Source of the DNA: Streptomyces paludis
GTDB taxonomy: Bacteria; Actinomycetota; Actinomycetes; Streptomycetales; Streptomycetaceae
Direction of reading: 5' to 3'
Length of the DNA stretch: 64,000 bases
NCBI RefSeq assembly: GCF_003344965.1
Contig: NZ_CP031194.1
Span: 6,200,001 to 6,264,000, forward strand
Both the position numbers and the translations under genes were made by a program. How positions within the stretch are numbered: position 1 is the first letter of the stretch; every line of letters begins with the position of its first letter. Shown one piece after another: positions 50,048 through 58,947 of this stretch. Below the pieces are notes generated by a model. The model did not search any database. It was given only the letters and a program-made list of their open reading frames with translations, and was not told the origin of the DNA.

Positions 50048-50710
50048 CTAGATGTCGAACAGCCCGCCCTGGACGGGGACGTTGCTCCTGGCGGTGCGCC
50101 CGGCGACCTTTACCAGGGCGGCGAGGTCGGTGAGCTGTGAGGTGTCGTCCGCAGCGTCAAGGAGGTGGAGGAACACTTTCGCGGTGACGTCGACGTCGGC
50201 GTAGGCCCGGTGGCGGGCGGCCGGCCGGGGGATGGTGAAGTGCGCCAGGAGGGTGTCGAGCTTGTAGTTGGCCAGGCCGGGGAACAGGTGCTTGGCGAGG
50301 GGAATGGTGTCGAGGAAGTTGACACGGGCCAGGGTCGGGCAGTGTGCGCGGGCGTTGTGGATGACGTTGGCCTCGGTGGCGGCGTGCTGCGCGACCAGCA
50401 GGTACTGGCTGTCAGGGGTGAATCGCCGGTCCAGGGCTCCCATGACGTGAGCAACGTCCGGGGCGCCTGCCAGTTCTGCCGCTGTCAGGCCGGTCTGGGC
50501 CGTGTCGGCCGGTGTCACAGGGGCGAACGCGGGCGGCCGGATGAGGGAGGTGCTCCTCCCCGCCTCCGTCCATGCCCCGTCCTGGCAGCGAAGGGCGAGA
50601 GCGGCGACTTCGATGGGCTGCGCCGGGTGGCCCGTCGGCGTTGTGGTCTCGAAGTCGACGACCACGAATGTCGTTGCCCGGAAGTCGGGGTCGTCGGTCA
50701 AGCTGCCCAT
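50048..50710 (-). CDS. DEDDh 3'-5' exonuclease
   Basis: 220 residues. Exo I VVDFETTT, Exo II AQHAATEANVI, and Exo III HRAYADVDVT with the H-x4-D pattern define the DnaQ/RNase T family. Start MGSL at 50710 is chosen, with GGCGGA just upstream; a GTG 15 bases earlier lacks a ribosome site. Its role in or next to the deazaguanine cluster is unclear; it may be a simple neighbour. Confidence 0.8.
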   Translation of the reverse strand: MGSLTDDPDFRATTFVVVDFETTTPTGHPAQPIEVAALALRCQDGAWTEAGRSTSLIRPPAFAPVTPADTAQTGLTAAELAGAPDVAHVMGALDRRFTPDSQYLLVAQHAATEANVIHNARAHCPTLARVNFLDTIPLAKHLFPGLANYKLDTLLAHFTIPRPAARHRAYADVDVTAKVFLHLLDAADDTSQLTDLAALVKVAGRTARSNVPVQGGLFDI

Positions 50711-50806
50711 GCGTCCGCCGTTCACGTCGGTTGGGTGGCATCGTTGGCGCGTGCCCTGCTCGTCGAGGAGAGTGCGTGCCGGCGCCTGCTCGGGGTGGGT
50801 TCCTGG

Positions 50807-51775
50807 TCAGTGCCCGAGGACTCGGGCCACGGCCGCCGTGGCGGCTTGCAGATTCGGTGCGTTCCACCGGCGCTCGCCGGTCCAGGTTTCGCTCAGGGAC
50901 TGGTAGAGGTCCGACATCACTGGCAGGAAGTCGCCTGGCAGGGGCGTTGGCGTGGGCCACCGGTGCCGGGGGACGCCCTCGGCGATCAGCTGGTTGACGG
51001 GGACTGCGTGCCCGTTGTCCACGTACCAGTTCCGCAGGACCTGCTTGCCGCAGTGCACGCCGTCGTACAGCAGGCGGCTCTCGTCGGGCGTGCCGGGGCT
51101 GTCGGCGAGCATGAGACCACCATCGCCCGCCACCACGAATTCGAGTTTGCCGTCGCAGTGCCGCAGGCCCACCGTGCGCGCGTGTTCGGTCAGTACGCGG
51201 TTGACCGTGGCGGTGGTGTCGAGCAGGTCGTGGAACTGGTCGTCGTCGAGGCCCGTGAGCCGTTGGGCTTCCGCCGTGTCGATGTACTGGTTGACGTTGT
51301 CCAGCATGGTCGCGAACTCTACGAGCGGCTTCTTCAGCTCTTCCCCGACTGCGGGGAGGGAGCTGAGTCCGGCCTGGGCCGGGGTGAGGGTGCCGGTGGC
51401 GAGCCGGCGGTGGACGGAGCTGCCCTGCGGGAGTTCGGTGCGGACAAGGACCTGCACGGGGATCAGGGTGTTGCGGGCGCCGGGGGGCAAGGGCAGGGTG
51501 TCCGGGGCGGGAAGGTGTGCGAGATCGAACTCTATGCGGTGGGGGGCGATGAACCGGCGGAAGTGGGTCCGTACGCCGGCTGCCTCCAGCAGGGCGAAGT
51601 TGAAGGCGGCCATGCGGGAGATGGCTTCGCCCTTGCCGGGGATCAGGTCCGGCATCCGGCCGTAGTGGAACACCGTGTAGGCGTCGGTGTATTCGAAGAT
51701 GCCGACGCCCGTACGGGTTTCCGTGGCCGGGGTGGTGATCTTCAGGTTCTTGGTCGAGTGGAGGACGGGCATCAT
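50807..51775 (-). CDS. PurC-like (SAICAR synthetase fold) ligase
   Basis: 322 residues. The PurC-like signature is visible: an N-terminal Lys-containing TKNLKI strand, YTVFHYGRMPDLIPGKGEAISRMAAFNF, and acidic metal-binding segments (DGVHCGKQVLRNWYVDNG). PurC joins the carboxylate of a ribotide to aspartate with ATP. Here the acid could be 7-carboxy-7-deazaguanine ribotide from the FolE/QueD/QueE/phosphoribosyltransferase set, giving a carboxamide (inference). The protein is longer than bacterial PurC (~240) and near the eukaryotic/actinobacterial size. Two in-frame ATGs (51775, 51772). It is 27 bp downstream of the HAD gene. Confidence 0.8.
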   Translation of the reverse strand: MMPVLHSTKNLKITTPATETRTGVGIFEYTDAYTVFHYGRMPDLIPGKGEAISRMAAFNFALLEAAGVRTHFRRFIAPHRIEFDLAHLPAPDTLPLPPGARNTLIPVQVLVRTELPQGSSVHRRLATGTLTPAQAGLSSLPAVGEELKKPLVEFATMLDNVNQYIDTAEAQRLTGLDDDQFHDLLDTTATVNRVLTEHARTVGLRHCDGKLEFVVAGDGGLMLADSPGTPDESRLLYDGVHCGKQVLRNWYVDNGHAVPVNQLIAEGVPRHRWPTPTPLPGDFLPVMSDLYQSLSETWTGERRWNAPNLQAATAAVARVLGH

Positions 51776-51802
51776 GCTCCTCTGCGCGGCGGCGGGGGGC
51801 CG

Positions 51803-52600
51803 TCACCGGTCGGAATCGGCGGTGAGTGGCGCGGGGACGGATGTGGGGCTGGGGCAGGCGGCCGTCTCGCGGTCGGCGGCCTGCCCGCGCGCGCAGCCGC
51901 GCGGCAACGGTGCTCCGGATCCTGAAGGCAGGCCCGCGGTGTCCTCGGTGCCTTCGCCGATGGGGGCCAGGTGGCTGTCGATGACTCTGAGTACGTGCAT
52001 GTCGGCCGCGAGCGCGGAGGCGATACCGTCCGGGGCGTCCTCCACGGCGAGGCAGCGCTCCGGCGGGACGCCGATGCGGCGGGCAGCCTCCAGGAACACG
52101 TCGGGGGCGGGCTTGCCGCGCGCCGTGTCCTCCCGGGTGACAACAGCTGCGAACTCGTGGCTCAGGCCCAGGGCTTCTATCCCGGGATGGACGAGAATGC
52201 GGCTGGCCGCGGACGCCACGACGCAGGGCAGTCCGGCGCGGCGCGCCGCGCGCAGGAGCGTCACGCTGCATGCGATGGGGGAGATGGTGTGCAGGTGGGC
52301 CAGGAGGTGGGCGCGGCTGCGGCGGATGATCTCGTCGTGGGGCAGCTGCCGTGCGCCGGGCAGCGCGGCGAGCAGGTCGTGGATGGACAGGCCGAAGTTC
52401 CGGCGGTACCAGTCCGCGTCCAGGTCGAGCCCGTACGGCTGGAGCGCCGCGCGCAGCGACTGTTCCTGATGGGCCGTCGTGTCGGCGAGGGTTCCGTCGA
52501 AATCGAAGATCACAGCCAGGATGCCGTCGGGGACGTCTGGCGAGCAGCTTTCGTCGAGGGCGGGGATCGGGCTGCCCGGTGGGAGGGCCGTCTCGCTCAC
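51803..52600 (-). CDS. HAD-superfamily phosphatase
   Basis: 265 residues. DFDGTLADT (nucleophile Asp), SAASRILV, GKPAPDVFLEAA and VEDAPDGIASA define the beta-phosphoglucomutase/phosphatase subgroup. The last ~45 residues are disordered and Cys/Pro-rich. GTG start overlaps the kinase-like stop (GTGA). Likely removes the 5'-phosphate from a nucleotide to give the nucleoside, as HAD proteins do in toyocamycin-type pathways. Confidence 0.85.
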   Translation of the reverse strand: MSETALPPGSPIPALDESCSPDVPDGILAVIFDFDGTLADTTAHQEQSLRAALQPYGLDLDADWYRRNFGLSIHDLLAALPGARQLPHDEIIRRSRAHLLAHLHTISPIACSVTLLRAARRAGLPCVVASAASRILVHPGIEALGLSHEFAAVVTREDTARGKPAPDVFLEAARRIGVPPERCLAVEDAPDGIASALAADMHVLRVIDSHLAPIGEGTEDTAGLPSGSGAPLPRGCARGQAADRETAACPSPTSVPAPLTADSDR

Positions 52601-53367
52601 GCCGGCACCTCTTCCGCGCGGTGTCCGCAGCACATGCACGGCGCGCCCTCGCCCATCCACGGTTCGCGCAGGCAGTCCAGGCCGGGTCCGGCGCTGCCGA
52701 TCCAGTCCCGGATCTGCGCGGCGGCCTCGTACTCGTCGGTGATACGCCGGTCTACGACGCGGTAGCGGGCCGGATCGGTGGCGGCGACCCGTTCGAACAG
52801 CGCGCACGCCTTGCGCATGAACGTCGCCTGCTCGGTGGTGAAGACCCGCCGGTCGCGGCGCTGCGCGCGTACCAGGGCCTGGTCGGCGTCGTCGGTGACG
52901 AGGATCGTGAGGTCGGGCAGCGGCCGGTAGGAAGACGCGAGGTCGAGCAGGGCCAGGGCGGTCTCAAGAGCCCGGTCCGGGTGGTCGGGGTGCAGCAGCA
53001 GCGCCTGGCACACCGCCGTGGTGTCAACGCTGCGACCTTCGACGACTGTGCGTCCGCGGGCCAGGTCGGGGAGCAGAGTGTCGAGGTCGTGGCGCTTGAT
53101 GGCCATCAGGAGGAGTGCCTCGGCCATGGGGGTGCCCCCGCGGAGGAACGGGTCGCCGGTGCTGGCCTCGCGCAGCGCCTGGAGCAGGGCTTCGCCCAGT
53201 CCGGGGCGTCCGTTGGCCCGCTGGGAGAACTCGTCCAGCATCAGCGGCTTCTCGTCGAGGGCTTCGACGGCGCGGTTGGTCAAGTAGGTTTTGCCGACGC
53301 CGTTGAGGCCCTCGGCGGAGATCAGCGGGCCGCGGGTACACGTGTGGCTCAACGGTGTGATCGTCAC
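52597..53367 (-). CDS. Thymidylate-kinase-like P-loop protein A
   Basis: 256 residues. P-loop SAEGLNGVGKT, DEFSQRANGRPGLGE, VVEGRSVDTTA, and LTILVTDDADQALVRAQRR resemble dTMP kinases (Walker A, DR(Y/S) and lid regions), but the usual DRY and thymidine motifs are changed. GTG start at 53367 is preceded by AAAGGAG. The C-terminus is CMCCGHR. Likely a nucleotide or metabolite kinase of the cluster; its partner is the related protein at 55563. Confidence 0.75.
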   Translation of the reverse strand: MTITPLSHTCTRGPLISAEGLNGVGKTYLTNRAVEALDEKPLMLDEFSQRANGRPGLGEALLQALREASTGDPFLRGGTPMAEALLLMAIKRHDLDTLLPDLARGRTVVEGRSVDTTAVCQALLLHPDHPDRALETALALLDLASSYRPLPDLTILVTDDADQALVRAQRRDRRVFTTEQATFMRKACALFERVAATDPARYRVVDRRITDEYEAAAQIRDWIGSAGPGLDCLREPWMGEGAPCMCCGHRAEEVPA

Positions 53368-53432
53368 GTGGCGTGCTCCTTTCGGAGACGAGGACAGGGC
53401 GCCGGAACGGCTGTTCCGGAGGTGTGCGGCGG

Positions 53433-54539
53433 TCACGGTGCCCACGCGGCGGTGGCGCGGGCGATGACGTCGGCGTAGTGGTCGAGGGTTGCCTGGGTGT
53501 CGCGTTCGGTCAGGACGACGGCGAGCGTGCGGTCGAGGATCTCGGCCGTGCCGCGGCACGGCTGCTCCGGCCTGGGGAATGGGGATCGGGTGTCGCAGGG
53601 CACGAGCCGGAAGCTGCCGGTGGAGTTCGGCACTCCCTGCTGCGCGAGATGTTCGGCGAACGCCCGGGGGCCGGACAGCTTGATGCGGAGCAGTGGGGAG
53701 AAGCCGTTCCACTCCTCACCGGCGGAGGGAGTAAGAGCACTCAGTCCGGGGACCTGCTCCAGGGCGGTCAGGAGGTATTGGGTCTGGGCGCGGCGCAGTT
53801 CGATCAGGTCAGGGAGTCGGCGGAGGTTGGCCAGGGCGAGAGCGGCCAAGGGGGCGGCGAGGCGGGAGTTGGTGGCCAGGCGGCTGAAGGGGGCTTCGCC
53901 GGGCGGGGCGGGCTGCCAGTGGCTCCGGAAGGCGCGCGCGTGCGCGGCGACCACTCCACTGTCCGTGGTGAGGAACCCGCCTTCGCCGCTCCACAGGATC
54001 TTGCCGTCCTTCATACTGAAGCAGCCGGCCGTGCCGACCATGCCGGCCGACTGTTCGTTCCGCGCCGTGCCGACGGCTTGGGCCGCGTCCTCGACGACGG
54101 CGAGTCCGTGCTCGGACGCGAACGCTGCCAGGGAGCCCGGGTCTCCCATCCGGCCCCACAGGTGGACCGGGATGATCGCACGCGTCCGCGCGGTGACCTT
54201 ACGGGCCGCATCCTTGTAGTCCAGGTCCAAGGTGGCCGGGTCGCTGTCGACGAAAACCGGCGTTGCCCCGAGCGCGCGAAGAGGTGCCACGGTCATGATC
54301 ACGGTCAGCGCCGGGACGAGGACCTCGTCCCCCGGTCCGATCCCGCAGGCGGACAACGCGGCGTGCAGGGCAGCGGTGCCCGAGGACACGGCGACCGCGT
54401 GAGCGATGCCGAGCCTGCGCGCGGCTTCTTCCTCGAACATCCGCAGATGGCCGGAGCCCGCAAGGTCGGGCATGGCCGACAGACAGGCGGCCACCTCCCG
54501 CAGCAGCGGCGCCGTGTCGGGGGGCGGGGGAAGGCTCAT
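53433..54539 (-). CDS. DegT/DnrJ/EryC1-family aminotransferase
   Basis: 368 residues, fold I PLP enzyme. VSSGTAALHAAL, TVIMTVAPLRALGATPVFVD, VEDAAQAVGT and the PLP lysine motif FSMKDGKILWSGEGG. Members transaminate keto-sugars, or cyclitols, or act as dehydratases. Probably puts an amino group on a sugar or side chain of the deazaguanine product. Start ATG overlaps the radical-SAM stop (ATGA). Confidence 0.85.
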   Translation of the reverse strand: MSLPPPPDTAPLLREVAACLSAMPDLAGSGHLRMFEEEAARRLGIAHAVAVSSGTAALHAALSACGIGPGDEVLVPALTVIMTVAPLRALGATPVFVDSDPATLDLDYKDAARKVTARTRAIIPVHLWGRMGDPGSLAAFASEHGLAVVEDAAQAVGTARNEQSAGMVGTAGCFSMKDGKILWSGEGGFLTTDSGVVAAHARAFRSHWQPAPPGEAPFSRLATNSRLAAPLAALALANLRRLPDLIELRRAQTQYLLTALEQVPGLSALTPSAGEEWNGFSPLLRIKLSGPRAFAEHLAQQGVPNSTGSFRLVPCDTRSPFPRPEQPCRGTAEILDRTLAVVLTERDTQATLDHYADVIARATAAWAP

Positions 54540-55573
54540 CGGCCGGCCTCCTTGTTGAGCAGGCGCGGCATGTCCAGGACCAGCGGCCACATGTTCACGC
54601 AGTCCCGGCTGAAGTGAGAGCAGTCCGTACACACGGGACGCCCGTCGAACAACGTCCGGGCATCTGCCCCGGCGATCGTCCGCCGCCGCTCGGCGGGGGT
54701 CGCGGCGATCCGGCGATCGGACGGGCAGTCCCACAGCGAGCCGTCCGGCTGGACGAAGAACAGCTGCGCCCCGCCGAAGCACTCCCGCACGCGACCGCCG
54801 GCCTGGGTGGAGATCGCGGAGACGAAGCGCAGCATGGAGCCGGGCGAGGGAACCGCCAGGCCCGCCGGGTCAGCTAGCAGGCGGGCCAGTTCCTGGGCCA
54901 CGGTCACCGTGTCCTCGGGGGTGTGCGCGAGCTCGTCGAACAGCTTGTGGTCGGGTGCCAGGGAGATCGGCTGCGGCACGAAGTAGTCCACGCCGAGTTC
55001 TGCGCCCAGCCGCGCCACCTCCGTGATCTCCTGCGGCGCCGGCTTCATCACCACGCTGTAGATCCCGACCCGCGGCACCGGTCCGGTGCCGCGGGCCCTC
55101 AGCAGTGCCTGGATGCCGGCCACGACGTCGGCGTGGCCGAACTTCCCGGAGCGGGACGGCCGCAGGCGGTCGTTGGAGGCCGGGTCCACGCTGTCCAGGG
55201 ACACCGACACCCCGTCGACCTGAAACTCGATGAGACGTTCGGCGATGCCCGGGCGGGTGAGGGGGATTCCGTTCGTGGCGATGACCACCTCGCATCCCGC
55301 GTTCTTGATGATCTCGATCAGGTCCAAGGCGGCGGGCCAGTCCAGAGGCTCGCCGCCCGCGATGACGACCCGCTCGACGGGGGAGCCCTCCAGTGTCCGC
55401 GCGAACGCGGTGATCGCCTCCCGGCTCAAGTCATTGCGGGAGATGTGCGACAGGATGCCGAACTGGTTGGGCGGGCTGACCTTGTGCTCCTCCACGGTGC
55501 CGAAGTAGCAGTACAGGCAGGCCACGGCACAGCGGGAGCGCAATCCCCACAGGAGTGTGATGTCACGACGCAT
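54536..55573 (-). CDS. Radical SAM enzyme with SPASM/Twitch-like tail
   Basis: 345 residues. Cluster motif Cys-x3-Cys-x2-Cys in RCAVACLYCYF; GGEPL SAM-binding; then C-terminal cysteines (RECFGGAQ, SLWDCPSD, CTDCSHFSRDC) typical of an auxiliary FeS domain. Can modify a peptide, amino acid, sugar or nucleoside by radical chemistry. It starts inside the end of the second kinase-like gene (11-bp overlap). Confidence 0.85.
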   Translation of the reverse strand: MRRDITLLWGLRSRCAVACLYCYFGTVEEHKVSPPNQFGILSHISRNDLSREAITAFARTLEGSPVERVVIAGGEPLDWPAALDLIEIIKNAGCEVVIATNGIPLTRPGIAERLIEFQVDGVSVSLDSVDPASNDRLRPSRSGKFGHADVVAGIQALLRARGTGPVPRVGIYSVVMKPAPQEITEVARLGAELGVDYFVPQPISLAPDHKLFDELAHTPEDTVTVAQELARLLADPAGLAVPSPGSMLRFVSAISTQAGGRVRECFGGAQLFFVQPDGSLWDCPSDRRIAATPAERRRTIAGADARTLFDGRPVCTDCSHFSRDCVNMWPLVLDMPRLLNKEAGR

Positions 55574-56342
55574 GGACGGCCTCCCGCCGCTGGATCAGGT
55601 CCTCCACGGCACCCCGGAGTGCCTTCGCGCTCTCGGCCCGGCTGTAGCCGCTCACGTCCAGGACGGTGAACCGCTCCGGGTGGGTGAGGGCGATATCGCG
55701 GTAGAGGACCTCGGCCTGTTCGATCACCACGAGATCCCGGTTGGCGAGCACCCGGCCGGTCCGGGCGGCGAACCGGCTGGTGGCGACCTCCCGGTCGCCG
55801 GTCAGCAGGACCGTCGCATCGGGGGTGGGACGCCACGGAGCCATCGTCGCGAGGATGCGCTCCGCCAGCGCCATAGGCTGCAGGCCCGGGTGCTGGGCGG
55901 CCAGGATCACCGCCTGGTAGATGGCGGTGCTGTCGACCCCACGGTCTTCGAGAATCACCTCGACACCGGTCAAGTCGCCCTTGCTCAGGCGCTCGTACTC
56001 GCGGACCTTCAGAGCGAGGAAGGCCAGGGTCTCGACGACGGGATGCCCCGCCCGCAGAAAGACGTCCCCCGTCGAGGCGAGAGCGGTGATCACCTGGCCG
56101 GGCAGCGTGTCACCGTCCTTGTCCGTCAATTCGCTCAGCCGCATGCACCGCGGGCCCAGCTCGGCCGCGACCGTACGGATCGCCTCGCTCTTCCCCACCC
56201 CGTTGAGGCCCTCGACGCTCACCCACAGTGGCCGCACACGACAGATAGCGGCACGGGGACCGGGCACGATGGGGGCCATCATGCCCTCCGTCTCGCTCCG
56301 ATCCATGGCGTGCCCGGCGCGGGACTCCACTTCAGCGCTCAT
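55563..56342 (-). CDS. Thymidylate-kinase-like P-loop protein B
   Basis: 259 residues. Same signature as the protein at 52597: VEGLNGVGKSEAIR, LEDRGVDSTAIYQ, DATVLLTGDREVATSRF. N-terminal extension of ~35 residues before the P-loop strand; an internal start is possible. The two kinase-like proteins are paralogues flanking the radical-SAM/aminotransferase pair, so they may phosphorylate successive intermediates or form a heterodimer. Confidence 0.75.
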   Translation of the reverse strand: MSAEVESRAGHAMDRSETEGMMAPIVPGPRAAICRVRPLWVSVEGLNGVGKSEAIRTVAAELGPRCMRLSELTDKDGDTLPGQVITALASTGDVFLRAGHPVVETLAFLALKVREYERLSKGDLTGVEVILEDRGVDSTAIYQAVILAAQHPGLQPMALAERILATMAPWRPTPDATVLLTGDREVATSRFAARTGRVLANRDLVVIEQAEVLYRDIALTHPERFTVLDVSGYSRAESAKALRGAVEDLIQRREAVHAS

Positions 56343-56859
56343 GATGCGCCTCCCAGGGGAAGACGACCCAGGTGTCCGTCAGTGAGGCGATGTAGTCGAT
56401 GTGGTGGTGGGGGGCGGGTTCTTGTGTCCAGTTGGTCCGGTTCACGGCGAGGACCGCAGTGCGCACCCGGGCGGGGCCGAGGTCGCGGATCATCCGGGTC
56501 GTGAGGTCGAGGGTCACGCCGCTGCCGGCGATGTCGTCGACGAGCAGCACGTCCAGGCCGGTGAGGTCGCCGAGCGACGCGGGGTTCCGGGCGGTGGGAA
56601 GCGTGCTCTTGGCGGCGTTGATGCCGTCGCTGGTGGTACGGGTGACCTCGACGGTCCGCACGTCGCGGATCGCGAGCCGGTGGGCGAGCCACACGGCCGG
56701 GATCATGCCGCCGCGGACGATGCCCACCACCACCTGCGGCGTCCCTGCGGCCGTCACCTGGTGCGCGAGGGCCCCCGTCGCGGCGGCGAGGTCGTCCCAC
56801 GTCACATACGTGGGGCCGGGCCGGTCAGCACGTATCGACGGAGTCGACGACGGTGCCAT
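56332..56859 (-). CDS. Phosphoribosyltransferase
   Basis: 175 residues. The PRPP-binding loop VLLVDDIAGSGVTLD and a purine-phosphoribosyltransferase fold (VVVGIVRGGMIPAVWLAHRL) resemble xanthine/guanine PRTases. ATG at 56859 has AAGGAGG ten bases upstream. Attaches ribose-5-phosphate to a deazaguanine base, as in toyocamycin and related pathways. Overlaps the kinase-like gene by 11 bp. Confidence 0.85.
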   Translation of the reverse strand: MAPSSTPSIRADRPGPTYVTWDDLAAATGALAHQVTAAGTPQVVVGIVRGGMIPAVWLAHRLAIRDVRTVEVTRTTSDGINAAKSTLPTARNPASLGDLTGLDVLLVDDIAGSGVTLDLTTRMIRDLGPARVRTAVLAVNRTNWTQEPAPHHHIDYIASLTDTWVVFPWEAHHER

Positions 56860-56909
56860 CTGCTCTACCTCCTTCTCGGTCAACTCGCCCGCCGGGACCT
56901 GGGAGAGCG

Positions 56910-57536
56910 TCACTGGGCGGCGGCGAGGGTGAGGAACTGCTGGAAGAGCACGGGGTCGGTTTCGAACCGGCCGCCGGCCTGCAGCGTGGTGGTGCGGGCA
57001 GCATCCATCCGCACGCCCCGCATGCTCATGCACAGGTGCGTACCGCGTACGCGGACGGCGACGTCCTCGCGCCCGATCACGTCGGTGAGGTGTGCGAACA
57101 CCTGGCGGGTGAAGCGTTCCTGGACCTGGAGCCGGCCGGCGACGTGCTGCGCGATCCGGCCGAACTTCGACAGGCCCACCACCTCGCCGTCCGCTATGTA
57201 TCCGGCGGTGACCTGCAAACTCATGGGCAGCATGTGGTGCTCACACAGTGACCAGACGTTCATGCCGCTCACGATGACCAGCTGACCGTTCAGCTGGGAC
57301 TCGGTGAAGCAGGTGGTGGTCGCGGCACTGTCGGGGGACAGGAAGTCGTTCCACCAGGCCGCGACGCGGCCCGGGGTACCGAGCAGTCCGTCCCGGGTGG
57401 GGTCCTCGCCCAGCTCGACCAGGAGCTGAGTGATCAGGCCGGCGATCCGATCGGTGTCGATGTTCGGCGTGGGCCGGGCGGGTGTGGGTACGGCGGTGCT
57501 CAGGGCCGCCTCAGGGCCGGTGACGGAGGTCGTCAT
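56910..57536 (-). CDS. folE: GTP cyclohydrolase I (FolE)
   Basis: 208 residues. Zn-binding CEHHMLP and CMSMRGVRM, plus RVQVQERFTRQ for substrate binding. Makes 7,8-dihydroneopterin triphosphate, the first step to 7-deazapurines. It sits with QueD and QueE in one operon, so it is a cluster copy rather than the folate gene. ATG at 57536; 50 bp to the phosphoribosyltransferase start downstream. Confidence 0.92.
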   Translation of the reverse strand: MTTSVTGPEAALSTAVPTPARPTPNIDTDRIAGLITQLLVELGEDPTRDGLLGTPGRVAAWWNDFLSPDSAATTTCFTESQLNGQLVIVSGMNVWSLCEHHMLPMSLQVTAGYIADGEVVGLSKFGRIAQHVAGRLQVQERFTRQVFAHLTDVIGREDVAVRVRGTHLCMSMRGVRMDAARTTTLQAGGRFETDPVLFQQFLTLAAAQ

Positions 57537-57586
57537 GAACTTCTCTCGCTTCCAGGGACTGGGGAACGGAGGGGCAGGGCGGGATA

Positions 57587-58333
57587 TCAGCGGCCTCGTG
57601 CGTCGGCGAAGGCGAGCACGTGGAGCCGGGTGGTGAAGTGCCAGTGCCGTGCCGAGACGGCGTCCGCGAGGACCCGGGTCGCTGCGGTGATTGCTTCTGC
57701 GGTGGTGCCCTCGGGCATCACCCACACCGGCGCGAGGCGGTGGGCGTTGGCGAGCTCGGCGATGTGATCGAGGTCGGCCACCGAGGACGCGACGAACTTG
57801 AACGCCGCCCGCCCGGACGCTGCGAACGCCTCCAGCGCGGCGGGCACCACGCTCTTTGCCTCGTCCATGCCGAAGCTGGTGATCTTGGGCGACACGTTGA
57901 AGAGGACTCCATCGACCGCCAGCTCGGGCATGGGCGCGAGGGTGCCGTTCGTCTCGAACTCCACCCGCTTCCCGGCGGCCAGCAGTCCACGGACGAGCGG
58001 TACCAGGCGCGTCTGCTGGAGCAGCGGCTCCCCTCCGGTGATGACGACCAGCTCGACCGGCGAGGACGTGGCCCAGGCCAAGAGGTCCACTACCGTCCGC
58101 TTCGTCGACTCCTTGCGCGGGTCGAACCGGGACCAGTCCCAGGTGTACTTCGTATCGCACTTGGTGCAGGTGAGATTGCACCGGGACAAGCGGATGAACA
58201 GGGCCGGGTGCCCGCAACTCGGGCCCTCTCCCTGGAAGGTCGGCACTTCGACGCCGAAGCATTCCGCGACGATCAGCCGTAACGCGGCGTCCCCTGCCGC
58301 CAGGTCGATGTCGACCGGCTCGGAGGTAGTCAC
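57587..58333 (-). CDS. queE: 7-carboxy-7-deazaguanine synthase (QueE)
   Basis: 248 residues. Radical SAM Cys motif CNLTCTKCDT, GGEPLLQ, plus VETN-like ETNGT. Converts carboxy-tetrahydropterin to 7-carboxy-7-deazaguanine (CDG). GTG start overlaps the QueD stop (GTGA), 50 bp to FolE. Confidence 0.93.
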   Translation of the reverse strand: MTTSEPVDIDLAAGDAALRLIVAECFGVEVPTFQGEGPSCGHPALFIRLSRCNLTCTKCDTKYTWDWSRFDPRKESTKRTVVDLLAWATSSPVELVVITGGEPLLQQTRLVPLVRGLLAAGKRVEFETNGTLAPMPELAVDGVLFNVSPKITSFGMDEAKSVVPAALEAFAASGRAAFKFVASSVADLDHIAELANAHRLAPVWVMPEGTTAEAITAATRVLADAVSARHWHFTTRLHVLAFADARGR

Positions 58334-58740
58334 CGCTCCTCCACATCGAAGCGGGCCCAGCTGCTCGCCGTCTCGCGGACGAGGACAGCGACCAGACGGC
58401 CGGGGATTTCGGGCTCAAGGTTCTGGATGAACCAGCCGGCCAGGAACTGGGCCAGGCGCTCCGAAGTCGGCTCGAAGGGAAGGGTCTCGTGCAGGTTGCG
58501 GTGGTCCAGCTCGACGGCCAGGAACTCCTTGAACGGGGCGAGCGCGCCGAAGTCCGTGACGAAGCCGGGCTCCTCCAGGACCGGAGCGGTCAGGACGACC
58601 TCGACCTCGTAGCTGTGGCCGTGCTGTCGGGCACACTTGTGCCCGGGCGCCAGCCCGGCAAGCCGGTGGCCCGCCTCGAATCCGAACTTCTTGCTGATGG
58701 TGAAGGCACCGGGCGGCAGCTGAACGGAGCTGAGATCCAT
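58330..58740 (-). CDS. queD: 6-carboxytetrahydropterin synthase (QueD)
   Basis: 136 residues. FEAGHRLAG and HGHSYEVEV give the zinc-binding His residues, CARQHGH the catalytic Cys-His, and LDHRNLHE the second His/Glu; SERLAQFLAGW. Makes 6-carboxy-tetrahydropterin for QueE. First gene of the minus-strand deazaguanine operon; AAGGAAG before the ATG. The 207 bp to the divergent regulator contain the promoter, but no clear -35/-10 was identified. Confidence 0.92.
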   Translation of the reverse strand: MDLSSVQLPPGAFTISKKFGFEAGHRLAGLAPGHKCARQHGHSYEVEVVLTAPVLEEPGFVTDFGALAPFKEFLAVELDHRNLHETLPFEPTSERLAQFLAGWFIQNLEPEIPGRLVAVLVRETASSWARFDVEER

Positions 58741-58947
58741 GATCTTCCTTCGTGAGTCGGGGACGAGGCGGCGATCAGCGGGAAGTTCAGCGCGCGGTAG
58801 ACGCTGCCCCTCACGATGGATGTGCGACTGACCAACCGTCATTGCCGCTTTTTCGTAGGAACATTGACGGGTCTGCGCAATGCCCGTCCGGTGTCCACAT
58901 GGACTGTGGCGGGCCAGGGACGTGGCGGAGGGGTGGAGGGCCGGGCA

